64,000 bases of DNA from Mesorhizobium prunaredense (lineage in GTDB: Bacteria; Pseudomonadota; Alphaproteobacteria; Rhizobiales; Rhizobiaceae). Position numbers and translations under genes: made by a program. The stretch covers positions 7,040 through 71,039 of the forward strand of contig NZ_FTPD01000082.1 in assembly GCF_900156895.1 (NCBI RefSeq). Reading direction: 5' to 3'. Of the stretch, positions 1-9,598 are shown piece after piece. Numbering within the stretch: position 1 is the stretch's first letter; each line of letters opens with the position of its first letter. The notes under the pieces are model-generated. The model was not told where the DNA came from. It ran no database searches and saw only the letters and a program-made list of their open reading frames with translations.

Positions 1-36
1 GCGGCGGACCGATCCGGCTTTGAGCCGTAACCGAAG

Positions 37-56
37 CCACCGCCTTCAGGCGGTGG
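37..56. repeat. Short perfect hairpin downstream of the M15 peptidase gene
   Basis: An 8-bp perfect inverted repeat (CCACCGCC / GGCGGTGG) with a 4-base loop lies about 90 bases beyond the stop of the minus-strand peptidase gene. It has no T-run on either side, so calling it a terminator is only a possibility. Nothing else is recognisable in positions 1-144. Confidence 0.35.
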
Positions 57-144
57 AGCATTCACCCCGGTTCGACGCGGCACCGCATGCCGTCGTGATA
101 CGGCGCATTGCGGACGTTGCATTAAACGAGGGAAGAACCAGCCG

Positions 145-1386
145 TTACCGCCGCCGACGGCAGCGCCAGTTCCAGTCGCGCTCGGGACCGACGTCGATGT
201 GGACGGATTCGGTATGGCAGTAGGTGCCGACGCCGCCGCGCCCTGGCATGCTGCGGATGTAGCTTGCCAGTTGCGCTTTCGAGACGCCTGGAACCTGGAT
301 GTCGGCGGCGGCGCAATACATGTGCAGCGAATTCTTGGCGCCGTTGGCGCGGCGGTTGCGGGCCGGATCACGATAGCCGGAGGTGACGATCATCTTCTTG
401 CCGTAGTGGCCCTCGATCGTCTTCAGCACGCGGACCAGCGAAGGTTTCAGGCAGGCAACGTCGACATTCTCGGTCTGCTTCAAAAGACCGTTGGGCGCCA
501 GCCGGGCAAGACCGGGAGCGTATGCCACCTGATAGGCGCCGCCTTCATCCTCGTTCAGATCGACGTCGCTGTCGTCGTCGAGGCCGGATTTGCGCTTGAT
601 CTCGAAAAGTGCGGTCTTGCGCACGCCAGGCAGTGCGTCATCGGTGAAATGGCTGGTATCGCCGAGTGAAGCCAGTTGCACCGGCTTTTCAGCCGATTTG
701 GCCGAGGCCAGGGTGATGGCGGGTTTTGCCGCCTTGGGCTGCGCGGCCTTGGGCTGCGCCGCCGTCGGTTGCTCGCCCGACCTGTTGTTGGCCTGCGGGG
801 CAGGTGCTGCCGAGGCGGGCGTGGCGCTGAACAAAGAGGCGAGGAACCCCTTTTTCTTCGGCGCATAGGCCTGCGGCTCTGCGGCGGTCACATAGACCGG
901 GTTGTTCATCGCCGGCGCGGCGGAGTTCGGCGCGGTCGTGCCGGCATCGGCGGTTTTAGTCTTCTGCGCAGCAGCATCGGCCTGTTCAACCGTCTGCGCC
1001 GCCTGTGGCTGCGGTGTCTGGCCCGCAGCCGTCTCTGCGCCCGCTTTAGCCGGGACGGGGAAGCCGGCATCGGACTTGGCGCCTCCCTGGGGGGCCTGCG
1101 CCCCTGGCTTGGCCGCTGGCACATAAGCGACCTGCTCGGGAAGGCTTGCGTCGCCCTTGGCGGTCATCGTCATTTGTGAAGTCGTCATCTGCGACGACGA
1201 ACCAGTGGTGACCTGTTGGGTGCCGGAGGCCGTGTCCGTAGCCGAGGCATTGTAGCCGGGCATGCCGACGGACAGGGACGGGTCACCGGCCGAGGTGCAG
1301 GACGCCAGGAGCACGGAGAAAAGCGCGGCCGCAATGGCACGGCTTTCTCCCTTCGCGAGGCGCGATCCTGCTGATTTCAAAACCAA
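145..1386 (-). CDS. Lipoprotein with C-terminal YcbK-like peptidase M15 domain
   Basis: Predicted murein-active Zn peptidase of the M15/YcbK (DUF882) group, anchored as a lipoprotein. The N-terminus is a signal sequence ending in the lipobox LLASC (Cys about residue 30). Residues 40-230 are a low-complexity Ala/Pro/Gln/Lys linker with repeated AAQPK units. The last 110 residues hold SGYRDPARN, SLHMYCAAADI and VHIDVG, the usual M15 metal and catalytic positions. The protein ends in an unusual CRRRR tail. No ATG precedes the signal sequence in frame: an upstream TGA closes the frame and the candidates are TTG at 1386 or 1380. The second sits about 9 bases after a GAGGGGG ribosome site. The exact substrate is unknown. 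Confidence 0.8.
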   Translation of the reverse strand: MVLKSAGSRLAKGESRAIAAALFSVLLASCTSAGDPSLSVGMPGYNASATDTASGTQQVTTGSSSQMTTSQMTMTAKGDASLPEQVAYVPAAKPGAQAPQGGAKSDAGFPVPAKAGAETAAGQTPQPQAAQTVEQADAAAQKTKTADAGTTAPNSAAPAMNNPVYVTAAEPQAYAPKKKGFLASLFSATPASAAPAPQANNRSGEQPTAAQPKAAQPKAAKPAITLASAKSAEKPVQLASLGDTSHFTDDALPGVRKTALFEIKRKSGLDDDSDVDLNEDEGGAYQVAYAPGLARLAPNGLLKQTENVDVACLKPSLVRVLKTIEGHYGKKMIVTSGYRDPARNRRANGAKNSLHMYCAAADIQVPGVSKAQLASYIRSMPGRGGVGTYCHTESVHIDVGPERDWNWRCRRRR

Positions 1387-1599
1387 ATTCCCCCTCGATG
1401 TCCGGTCGGTACTTCATTGGCGGCACCGAAACGTCTCGCCGCAATAAACCCTTGTCCCTGAACGGAAACGAGACCTGTGTCAAATCCGCAAGCCCCAGAG
1501 TAATTCGACGGCTAGAGAAGAATCGGGAGTGCTTAAGGGTTGACGACACCATTTCGCCCTCTTTTAGCGGCGCGTCAACTCACCACACATTACAGAAGG

Positions 1600-3432
1600 T
1601 TACACACGCACCTTGACATAGGTGCCTGGCGCATCGCCCAGGGTTTTCATGTGCTTGCCGGGTTTGCGGGCCGGCACGCGGGTGTCGTCCTTGGCCTCGA
1701 TCCAGCGTTGCCAGTGCGACCACCAGGAGCCGGGATGGTTCGTGGCCTTGGCGAGCCACTCGTTGAAGTCGCCCGCTGGCTTGCCGCCGGTCCAGTAGTG
1801 ATATTTCTGCGCCGCCGGCGGATTGACGACGCCGGCGATGTGGCCGGAACCGGCCAGGACGTAGTCGACCTCGCCACCGAAATATTTCGAACCGAGGAAC
1901 ACCGAAAGCGCCGGCGCGATATGGTCTTCCTTGGAGGCGAGGTTGTAGACCGGGATGGTGACATCCTTCAGCGATACCACGCGGCCGGCCAGTTCCATCT
2001 CGCCTTGCGAAAGTCTGTTCTCGAGATAGCAATTGCGCAGGTAGAAGGAATGGTTGGCTGCGGCCATGCGGGTCGAATCGGCGTTCCAGTAGAGCAGGTC
2101 GAAGGGCAGGGGATCCTTGCCGCGCATGTAGTTGTTGACGACGTAGGGCCAGATCAGGTCGCCTGAGCGCAGCATGTTGAAGGCGGTCGCCATCTTGGTG
2201 CCGTCGAGATAGCCTTTCTCGTTCATCGCCTTTTCGACGGCCGCGACCTGCTCCTCGTCGACGAACACTTTCAGGTCGCCGGCATGGGTGAAATCGACCT
2301 GGGTGGTGAAGAAGGTGGCCGATTTGATGCGGTGGTCGCCTTCCTGCGCCAACAGCGCCAGGGCGGCCGCCAGAAGCGTGCCGCCGACGCAATAGCCGAC
2401 GGCGTTGACGTCCTGTTCGCCGGTGGCCTTTTCGATCGTGTCCAGGCCGTATTGCAGGCCCTCCCTGATATAGGCCTCCCAGCTCTTGGTGCCGTGCCGC
2501 TCGTCCGGGTTGATCCAGGAGATGACGAAGACGGTGTGGCCCTGCTCGACGGCCCAGCGGATGAACGATTTTTGCGGGTTGAGGTCGAGAATGTAGAATT
2601 TGTTGATCCATGGCGGACAGATCAGCAGCGGCCGCTTGAGCACGGTCTCGGTCGCCGGATCATATTGCAGGATCTCGGCGACGTCGCTGCGGCCCACCAC
2701 TTTGCCGGGTGTCGTGGCCAGGTTCTTGCCGATCTCGAAGGACGAATAGTCGGCCTGCCTCAGTTTCAGGTCGCCCTTGCCGGCGGCGATGTCCTCGGCC
2801 AGCATCTTCATGCCGCGCACCAGGTTTTCGCCATTCGAGGCGATGGTCTCGCGAAACAATTCCGGGTTGGTCAGGATGAAATTCGACGGCGAAATGGCGT
2901 TGGACACCTGCTTGACGTAGAAACCGGCCTTGTGGCGGGTGTGCTCGTCCAGGCCGTCGGCGTGCTCGACCAGGTCGTTCGCCCAGCGCGAGGTGACGAG
3001 ATAGGCCTGCTTGAGGAAATCGAAGAAAGCGTTGCGGCCCCATTCCGGGTCCTGGAAACGCTTATCGCCGGGCTCGGGCTTGACCGCGTCTTCGTCTTCG
3101 CCGCCGTCGCTGAGGCGCTGGATGGAGTTGGCCCAGACGGTCATGTAGCCGGAAAACAGCCGCGTTTGCGCCTCCAGCGCGCGCTGCGGATCGGAAAGCC
3201 AGTATTCGCTGAGCTTGGAGAAGGTTTTCACCATGTCGACGACCGGCTCGGCGACATGATCGCGCACGTCGCCTTTTTCGCGCGGCTCGGCCCATGCCGA
3301 AGCCGCCTTGCCGGCCTGCTCGATCATCCGGGCCATGTTCAAGGCGAAGCGTTCCGGGTCCTTGACCAGATATTGCTCGACGGTCGAAGGCCGGTCATCT
3401 TGCGCTTTGCCCGAATCGGGTGTTTTGGACAT
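1600..3432 (-). CDS. phaC: Class I poly(3-hydroxyalkanoate) synthase
   Basis: Polymerises (R)-3-hydroxyacyl-CoA into polyhydroxyalkanoate at the surface of the storage granule. The 610-residue length is typical of class I PhaC. An alpha/beta-hydrolase fold follows an N-terminal PhaC_N region of about 300 residues. The lipase-like box GYCVGG carries the nucleophile Cys near residue 348; KEDHIAP and GSGHIAG supply the Asp and His. I chose the ATG at 3432 because GGGAGGAA lies about 9 bases upstream and MSKTPDSGK resembles rhizobial starts; the frame is open to 3498. The gene is divergent from the small lipoprotein gene at 3530. No phaAB genes are adjacent. Confidence 0.95.
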   Translation of the reverse strand: MSKTPDSGKAQDDRPSTVEQYLVKDPERFALNMARMIEQAGKAASAWAEPREKGDVRDHVAEPVVDMVKTFSKLSEYWLSDPQRALEAQTRLFSGYMTVWANSIQRLSDGGEDEDAVKPEPGDKRFQDPEWGRNAFFDFLKQAYLVTSRWANDLVEHADGLDEHTRHKAGFYVKQVSNAISPSNFILTNPELFRETIASNGENLVRGMKMLAEDIAAGKGDLKLRQADYSSFEIGKNLATTPGKVVGRSDVAEILQYDPATETVLKRPLLICPPWINKFYILDLNPQKSFIRWAVEQGHTVFVISWINPDERHGTKSWEAYIREGLQYGLDTIEKATGEQDVNAVGYCVGGTLLAAALALLAQEGDHRIKSATFFTTQVDFTHAGDLKVFVDEEQVAAVEKAMNEKGYLDGTKMATAFNMLRSGDLIWPYVVNNYMRGKDPLPFDLLYWNADSTRMAAANHSFYLRNCYLENRLSQGEMELAGRVVSLKDVTIPVYNLASKEDHIAPALSVFLGSKYFGGEVDYVLAGSGHIAGVVNPPAAQKYHYWTGGKPAGDFNEWLAKATNHPGSWWSHWQRWIEAKDDTRVPARKPGKHMKTLGDAPGTYVKVRV

Positions 3433-3529
3433 GGTTCGCAGGGTTCCTCCCGAAGCGTTTTCTTGACATAGTATCATGGCACATCCGACGGGGTCCAACG
3501 CGCTCTATCTCGGCTGCCAAGGAAACAAT

Positions 3530-3925
3530 ATGACGATTAATATTGGCAAAACTGTTTTTTCTGGCATTGGTCGTTTTTACCGCACAGGCGCGGCGGTCGT
3601 CTTTTTGGCGATCGCCGGCTGTTCGAGCACCAACATCGAGGGCGCCACGCCTGTCGCGGCTACCGACGGGCCGAAGAACACCGGCAGCTATCCGAACCTG
3701 AATATCCCGCCGCAGGCGGCGGCGGAGCAATTCACCGAGGCGGAAAAGAACGCCAAGCTCGCCCAGTTGAAGGCGGAGGCACAGGCGCAGGGCTCAAAGG
3801 GCGGCGCGGTCAAGGTCGCGAACCCGGCGGCGGCGCTGAACACATTGGCGAAGCAGCACGGCGCCGATGCGCTGAAGGAGATCGAAGCCAAATGCGATCC
3901 CGCCCTCGACCCTGCATGCAAATAG
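3530..3925 (+). CDS. Small lipoprotein of unknown function
   Basis: A 131-residue protein with an N-terminal hydrophobic segment ending in the lipobox LAIAGC (Cys31), so probably a membrane-anchored lipoprotein. The mature part is Ala/Lys/Gln-rich and likely helical around residues 60-110, ending CDPALDPACK with two cysteines that could pair. The start at 3530 is preceded by AAGGAAAC; the frame extends to 3476 but that would overlap the phaC promoter region. I recognise no domain. It lies upstream of alaC in the same direction with a 79-base gap. Confidence 0.75.
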   Translation: MTINIGKTVFSGIGRFYRTGAAVVFLAIAGCSSTNIEGATPVAATDGPKNTGSYPNLNIPPQAAAEQFTEAEKNAKLAQLKAEAQAQGSKGGAVKVANPAAALNTLAKQHGADALKEIEAKCDPALDPACK

Positions 3926-4004
3926 GGTTATATCGCGCGACCGACAACCATCCTTGCCAAAGACCACTTTGACCGTCTGGAATTGACCCACCACTGGAAA
4001 TGAC

Positions 4005-5222
4005 ATGGAAGAATTTCACAAGGTCCGCCGGCTTCCGCCCTACGTCTTCGAGCAGGTCAACCGGCTGAAGGCCAGTGCCCGTTCGCGCGGCGCCGACATC
4101 ATCGACCTTGGCATGGGCAATCCGGACCTGCCGACGCCCAAGGCCATCGTCGACAAATTGTGCGAGGTCGTGCGCGACCCGCGCACGCATCGCTATTCGT
4201 CGTCGCGTGGCATTCCGGGCCTGCGCCGCGCCCAAGCCAATTATTATGCCCGCCGTTTCGGCGTGAAACTCGACCCGGACACGCAAGTGGTGGCGACGCT
4301 GGGCTCGAAGGAGGGCTTCGCCAATATGGCGCAGGCCATCACCGCGCCCGGCGATGTGATCCTGTGCCCAAACCCGACCTATCCGATCCACGCTTTCGGC
4401 TTCATCATGTCGGGCGGCGTCATCCGCTCGTTGCAGGTGGAACCGGACGACGGCTTCATTCCGGCGCTGGAGCGCGGCATCCGCCATTCGATCCCGAAGC
4501 CGCTGGCATTGATCCTCAATTATCCGTCGAACCCGACGGCGCAGGTCGCCTCGCTTGATTTCTACAAGGAGGTGGTGGCCTTCGCCAAGAAGAACGACAT
4601 CATCATCCTGTCTGACCTTGCCTATTCGGAAATCTATTTCGACGGCAATCCGCCGCCCTCGGTGCTGCAGGTGCCCGGCGCGATCGACGTGGCGGTCGAG
4701 TTCACCTCGATGTCGAAGACCTTTTCGATGCCCGGCTGGCGCATGGGTTTTGCCGTCGGCAACGAGCGGCTGATCTCGGCGCTGACGCGGGTGAAATCCT
4801 ATCTCGACTACGGCGCCTTCACGCCGATCCAGGTGGCGGCCGCGCATGCGCTCAACGGCGACGGCGCCGATATCGCCGAAGTGCGCGACATCTACCACAA
4901 GCGCCGCGACGTCATGGTCGACGCCTTCAGCCGCGCCGGCTGGGTCGTCCCGGCGCCGGCGGCGTCGATGTTCGCCTGGGCGCCGATCCCGGAGCCGTTC
5001 AAGCATCTCGGCTCGCTCGAATTCTCCAAGCTTCTGATCGAGCACGCCGACGTGGCGGTGGCGCCGGGCGTCGGCTTCGGCGAGCATGGCGACGACCATG
5101 TGCGCATCGCGCTGGTCGAGAACGAGCACCGGATCCGGCAGGCGGCGCGCAACATCAAGCGCTTCCTGGCGTCCAGCGCCAAACAGCCCAACAATGTGGT
5201 GCCGCTCGCCGCGCATCGTTGA
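4005..5222 (+). CDS. alaC: AlaC-type class I/II PLP aminotransferase
   Basis: Pyridoxal-phosphate aminotransferase, fold type I, 405 residues. The start (RRLPPYVFEQVNRLK) and motifs such as MGNPDLPTP, YSSSRGIPGLR, SNPTAQ and KSYLDYGAFTPIQVAAA resemble E. coli AlaC, a glutamate-pyruvate aminotransferase; many relatives are annotated as LL-diaminopimelate aminotransferases. The Schiff-base lysine is in SMSKTFSMPGWRMGF (about Lys238). It lies 47 bases before hom in the same direction, suggesting co-expression with amino-acid biosynthesis. Whether the substrate is alanine, LL-diaminopimelate or another amino acid cannot be settled from sequence. Confidence 0.88.
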   Translation: MEEFHKVRRLPPYVFEQVNRLKASARSRGADIIDLGMGNPDLPTPKAIVDKLCEVVRDPRTHRYSSSRGIPGLRRAQANYYARRFGVKLDPDTQVVATLGSKEGFANMAQAITAPGDVILCPNPTYPIHAFGFIMSGGVIRSLQVEPDDGFIPALERGIRHSIPKPLALILNYPSNPTAQVASLDFYKEVVAFAKKNDIIILSDLAYSEIYFDGNPPPSVLQVPGAIDVAVEFTSMSKTFSMPGWRMGFAVGNERLISALTRVKSYLDYGAFTPIQVAAAHALNGDGADIAEVRDIYHKRRDVMVDAFSRAGWVVPAPAASMFAWAPIPEPFKHLGSLEFSKLLIEHADVAVAPGVGFGEHGDDHVRIALVENEHRIRQAARNIKRFLASSAKQPNNVVPLAAHR

Positions 5223-5269
5223 GTTGCCTGATACCACATCGACCAAATTCTTGAGAGGCGTCGCCGGAC

Positions 5270-6583
5270 ATGGCTGAAGCGTTGCGTGTTGGAATCGCCG
5301 GTCTCGGCACCGTCGGCGCGTCGGTGGCCCGCGTGCTGCGCGACAAGGCGGCGGAACTGACGCGGCAATGCGGCCGCGAGGTCGTCGTGTCGGCCGTTTC
5401 GGCCCGCGATCGCAAACGCGACCGCGGCGTCGATCTCGGCGCGGCCAAGTGGTTCGACGATCCGGTAGCAATGGCGCAGACCGCAGAGATCGATGTCTTC
5501 GTCGAGCTGATCGGCGGCGACGAAGGGCCGTCGCATGCATCCGTGAAAGCGGCGCTTGAAGCCGGCCGCCACGTCGTCACCGCCAACAAGGCACTGCTCG
5601 CCAAGCATGGCGTGGCGCTGGCCGAGACCGCCGAGAAGAAGGGTGTACTGCTCAATTACGAGGCGGCGGTGGCGGGCGGCATTCCGGTCATAAAGACGAT
5701 GCGCGAGGCGATGGCCGGCAATTCGGTGACCCGCGTCTTCGGCATCCTCAACGGCACCTGCAACTATATCCTGACCCGCATGGAAGCCGAGGGCCTGTCG
5801 TTCGACGCCTGCCTGAAAGATGCGCAGCGGCTGGGCTATGCCGAGGCCGACCCGACCTTCGACATCGAGGGCCACGACACCGCGCACAAGCTGTCGATCC
5901 TGACCAGCCTTGCCTTCGGCACGAGGATTGCCGCCAACGACATCTACATGGAAGGCATTTCCAACATCAGCCAGGCCGACATCCGCGCGGCCGGCGATCT
6001 CGGCTACCGGATAAAGCTGCTCGGCGTCGCCCAGCGCACGGAAAGCGGTATCGAACAGCGCGTGCACCCGACCATGGTGCCGACGGCCTCGGTCATCGCG
6101 CAGGTGCACGGCGTCACCAATGCGGTGGCCATCGAAACCGATATCCTTGGCGAGCTTTTGCTCTCCGGTCCGGGTGCCGGCGGCAACGCCACTGCATCGG
6201 CAGTGGTCGGCGACATTGCCGACATCGCCAAGAGCCGGCCCGGCTTCCAGCACGGTCCGGTGTTCGGCCTGCCGGCGAAGGAATTGCGTCCCTACAAGAA
6301 GGCGCAGATGCGCAGCCATGCGGGCGGCTATTTCATCCGGCTGACCGTGCATGACCGCATCGGCGTCTTTGCCGCCATCGCCAAGCGCATGGCCGACAAC
6401 GACATTTCTTTGGAATCGATCGTGCAGCACGCCGCCGGGCCGGATAGCGCCTTGCAGAAAACAGTGATTCTCGTCACCCACGAGACGACGGAAGCGGCTG
6501 TCCGCAAGGCCGTCGACGGCATCACCAAGGACGACCATCTGACCGACAAGCCGCAGGTCATCCGCATCGAGCGGGCGGAATAG
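5270..6583 (+). CDS. hom: Homoserine dehydrogenase
   Basis: Reduces aspartate-4-semialdehyde to homoserine on the threonine/methionine branch. The 437 residues contain an N-terminal Rossmann fold (GLGTVGASVARVL, residues 9-21), the catalytic domain with NGTCNYILTRM and GYAEADPTFDIEGHDTAHK, and a C-terminal ACT domain (about residues 350-430, LTVHDRIGVFAAIAKRMADN). The ACT domain implies feedback control, typically by threonine. The start follows alaC closely; both are probably one transcript. Confidence 0.96.
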   Translation: MAEALRVGIAGLGTVGASVARVLRDKAAELTRQCGREVVVSAVSARDRKRDRGVDLGAAKWFDDPVAMAQTAEIDVFVELIGGDEGPSHASVKAALEAGRHVVTANKALLAKHGVALAETAEKKGVLLNYEAAVAGGIPVIKTMREAMAGNSVTRVFGILNGTCNYILTRMEAEGLSFDACLKDAQRLGYAEADPTFDIEGHDTAHKLSILTSLAFGTRIAANDIYMEGISNISQADIRAAGDLGYRIKLLGVAQRTESGIEQRVHPTMVPTASVIAQVHGVTNAVAIETDILGELLLSGPGAGGNATASAVVGDIADIAKSRPGFQHGPVFGLPAKELRPYKKAQMRSHAGGYFIRLTVHDRIGVFAAIAKRMADNDISLESIVQHAAGPDSALQKTVILVTHETTEAAVRKAVDGITKDDHLTDKPQVIRIERAE

Positions 6584-6725
6584 GCATATCTCTTTTCTCA
6601 TTCAATCGATTGATATCGTTGTGTTTTCAAAAAAGACCCGCAGAGGTCTTGCTGTTGTCATGGAGCTTTGACACAACCGGCGCGCCTCCGGCGGGAGGCA
6701 ATGTGCCAACGAGGATTGTCCACCG

Positions 6726-7709
6726 ATGAATGTTGCCCAGAACATCGTCGCCGGCCTTGACCGGATACTCACCATGGAACTGGTGCGTGTGACCGAACGG
6801 GCCGCCGTTGCGGCAGCCAGATTGCGCGGACGCGGCGACGAAAAGGCTGCCGACCAGGTCGCGGTCGACGCGATGCGCGAAGAGCTCAACCGCCTCGCCA
6901 TCAACGGCACGGTGGTGATCGGCGAAGGCGAGCGCGACGAGGCGCCGATGCTCTATATCGGCGAACAGGTCGGTTCCGGCAAAGGCCCGGCGGTCGATAT
7001 TGCGCTCGATCCGCTCGAAGGCACGACGATCTGCGCCAAGAACCTGCCCAATGCATTGGCGGTCATCGCCATTGCGGAAAAGGGCAGCCTTCTGTTCGCG
7101 CCCGACGTCTATATGGACAAGATCGCCATTGGCCCGGGTTATGCGGACGGCGTCATCGACATCGATGCCGCGCCGGCCGAAAACATCGCCAGCCTGGCCA
7201 GGGCCAAGGGCGTGGCGGTGTCCGAGATCACCGCCTGCATCCTCGACCGGCCGCGCCATGGCGCGCTGATCGAGGCGGTGCGCGCCACGGGCGCTGCGAT
7301 CCGGCTGATCGGCGATGGTGACGTCGCCGGCGTCATCCACACCACCGATCCGGACGAAACCGGCATCGACATCTATCTCGGCACCGGCGGCGCGCCGGAG
7401 GGTGTGCTGGCGGCGGCAGCACTACGCTGCACCGGCGGCCAGATGCAGGGGAGGCTGATCCTCGACACGCCGCAAAAACTGGCACGCGCGGCGAAGATGG
7501 GCATCCTCGATCCGAAGCGGGTCTACCGCGCGCAAGACATGGCGCGCGGCGACGTGCTGTTCGCAGCAACCGGCGTGACCGACGGCAACATGCTGGCCGG
7601 CGTCAAGTTCGGCCGCAATTCCATCACCACGCATACGATCGTGTTGCGCTCGTCGTCGCGCACCGTGCGCGAGATCAAGGCCAGGCACCAGGATCTGGAA
7701 AAGTTTTGA
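6726..7709 (+). CDS. glpX: Class II fructose-1,6-bisphosphatase
   Basis: GlpX-family phosphatase converting fructose-1,6-bisphosphate to fructose-6-phosphate in gluconeogenesis (metal dependent). At 327 residues it has the family length. Diagnostic segments are VVIGEGERDEAPMLYIGE, the metal-binding DPLEGTT, and a GDGDVAG near the middle. The ATG at 6726 follows an AACGAGGA ribosome site. It sits after hom with a 142-base gap, an order common in rhizobia, and is followed by recJ. Confidence 0.94.
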   Translation: MNVAQNIVAGLDRILTMELVRVTERAAVAAARLRGRGDEKAADQVAVDAMREELNRLAINGTVVIGEGERDEAPMLYIGEQVGSGKGPAVDIALDPLEGTTICAKNLPNALAVIAIAEKGSLLFAPDVYMDKIAIGPGYADGVIDIDAAPAENIASLARAKGVAVSEITACILDRPRHGALIEAVRATGAAIRLIGDGDVAGVIHTTDPDETGIDIYLGTGGAPEGVLAAAALRCTGGQMQGRLILDTPQKLARAAKMGILDPKRVYRAQDMARGDVLFAATGVTDGNMLAGVKFGRNSITTHTIVLRSSSRTVREIKARHQDLEKF

Positions 7710-7770
7710 TTCCCGACTCGGCTGGCCGTCGCATATTGTGAGCAATGACAATCCGCAGACGGCGCGTCGC

Positions 7771-9555
7771 ATGACGGGCGAAAACCGTATCTTCCTCGAT
7801 GTCAGGCAGTCGGCATCAGGTGTTTCCTGGGAACACCGGTTGACCGAGCGGCAGGACATGACCGCGCTTGCCATAGCGCAAGGCTATGGCGTGCCGGACA
7901 TCGTTGCGCGCGTGCTTGCCGGGCGCGGCGTGACCTCCGAGCAGACCGAGCGGTTCCTTGATCCGACCATCCGGGATCTTTTGCCGGACCCGGCGTCGCT
8001 GACCGACATGGCCAAGGCCGCCGCCCGCATCGCCGGGGCAGTCGTTGCCAGGGAAAAGGTGGCGATCTTCGGCGACTACGATGTCGATGGCGCGGCCTCG
8101 TCGGCGCTGCTCAAGCGGTTCCTCACGCATTTCTCGGTGCCTGCGGAGATCTACATACCGGACCGTATCTTCGAAGGGTACGGCCCCAATCCGGAAGCGA
8201 TGCGCGAACTCGTCTCGCGCGGCGCGACGCTGATCGTCACCGTCGATTGCGGCACCAACAGCGCCGTATCCATCGACGCGGCGAACGCTGCCGGCGCCGA
8301 TGTCGTGGTGCTCGATCACCACCAGCTCGGCGGTCCGTTGCCGGCAGCGGTTGCGGTCGTCAATCCCAATCGCGAGGACGACCTTTCGGGGCAGGGCCAT
8401 CTTTGTGCCGCCGGCGTCGTCTTCCTGGCGCTGGTGCAGACGGCGAAGATCCTGCGCGGCCGGTTGCCGGATGCCGCACCGCCGGACCTGCTCGGCTTGC
8501 TCGACCTCGTTGCCCTGGCGACCGTTTGCGACGTGGTGCCGCTGACCGGGGTCAACCGCGCCTTCGTCGTCAAGGGACTGCAGATCGCACGCCAGCAGAG
8601 GAACGAAGGATTGGCGGCATTGGCGCGGGTCTCGCGCATCGGCGAGCCGGTCAGCACCTTTCATCTGGCCTATTTGATCGGCCCGCGCATCAATGCCGGT
8701 GGGCGCATCGGCGACGCAGCACTCGGCAGCCGCCTGCTTGCCACCGACGGCCCCGTCGAGGCCCGCACCATCGCCGAGACGCTGGACCGGCTCAATCAGG
8801 AGCGGCAGCAGATGGAACTGGAAATGCTGGCCGCGGCACGCGTCGAGGCCGATGCCGAGCTTGCCGGCGGCAATGGGCCAGCCATCGTCGTCACCGCCAG
8901 CTCCAACTGGCATCCGGGCATCGTCGGCCTGCTGGCCTCGCGGCTCAAGGACCATGCGCGCCGGCCGGCTTTCGCCATCGCCTTCAACGCCAATGGCGTC
9001 GGCACGGGGTCGGGCCGTTCGGTGTCGGGCTTCGATCTTGGCCGGCTGGTGCGCGAGGCGGCCATTGCCGGGCTGATCGTCAAGGGCGGCGGCCATGGCA
9101 TGGCGGCCGGCATCACGGTGGAGCGGGCGAAACTTGGCGCACTCAGGGCCTTCTTCGAGGAACGAGCGGCGGCCGAGGTGTTCCGGCTGCAAGGCGAGGA
9201 AAGCCTGGCGATCGATGGCGCGCTGGCCGCTGAGGGCGCGACGCTTGGCCTTCTCGACGCACTGGAGAAAGCCGGCCCGTTCGGCGCCGGGCATGTCGCA
9301 CCGGTGTTTGCGCTGCCGCGCCATCGCCTTGCCGATGCGAGGCCGGTCGGCACCAATCACATCCGCGCCGAGTTGCAGTCGGAAAGTGGTGGGCGCATCC
9401 AGGCGATCGCGTTTCGCGCCGTCGATACGGCGCTCGGCGAATTCCTGTTCAAGAACAGGGGCAAGCCGGTGCATGTCGCCGGTTCGCTGTCAGGCAATCA
9501 CTGGAACGGCAACCGCACGGTGCAGTTCCGCATCGTCGATGCCGCGCGCGCCTGA
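7771..9555 (+). CDS. recJ: Single-stranded-DNA-specific exonuclease RecJ
   Basis: 5'-3' single-strand DNA exonuclease for recombination and repair, DHH superfamily. Visible motifs are FGDYDVDGAASSALL (DHH motif I), VTVDCGTNS (II), VLDHHQLGG (III), then the DHHA1 region with GGGHGMAAG and a C-terminal OB-like domain ending in NHWNGNRTVQFRIVDAA. I prefer the ATG at 7771 (MTGENRIFLDV), because family members begin just before the FLDV..SASG..WEHRL segment. A GTG at 7738 in the same frame would add 11 residues. Neither start has a strong ribosome site. Confidence 0.95.
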   Translation: MTGENRIFLDVRQSASGVSWEHRLTERQDMTALAIAQGYGVPDIVARVLAGRGVTSEQTERFLDPTIRDLLPDPASLTDMAKAAARIAGAVVAREKVAIFGDYDVDGAASSALLKRFLTHFSVPAEIYIPDRIFEGYGPNPEAMRELVSRGATLIVTVDCGTNSAVSIDAANAAGADVVVLDHHQLGGPLPAAVAVVNPNREDDLSGQGHLCAAGVVFLALVQTAKILRGRLPDAAPPDLLGLLDLVALATVCDVVPLTGVNRAFVVKGLQIARQQRNEGLAALARVSRIGEPVSTFHLAYLIGPRINAGGRIGDAALGSRLLATDGPVEARTIAETLDRLNQERQQMELEMLAAARVEADAELAGGNGPAIVVTASSNWHPGIVGLLASRLKDHARRPAFAIAFNANGVGTGSGRSVSGFDLGRLVREAAIAGLIVKGGGHGMAAGITVERAKLGALRAFFEERAAAEVFRLQGEESLAIDGALAAEGATLGLLDALEKAGPFGAGHVAPVFALPRHRLADARPVGTNHIRAELQSESGGRIQAIAFRAVDTALGEFLFKNRGKPVHVAGSLSGNHWNGNRTVQFRIVDAARA

Positions 9556-9598
9556 GGTAGCTTCCGTTTTCTGCGCGGACCTTCAGTTCGGTCGCGCT

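Noticed and set aside
3810..5540. 576-residue minus-strand frame over alaC and hom
   Set aside because: It is His/Arg-rich shadow sequence opposite two well-supported genes.
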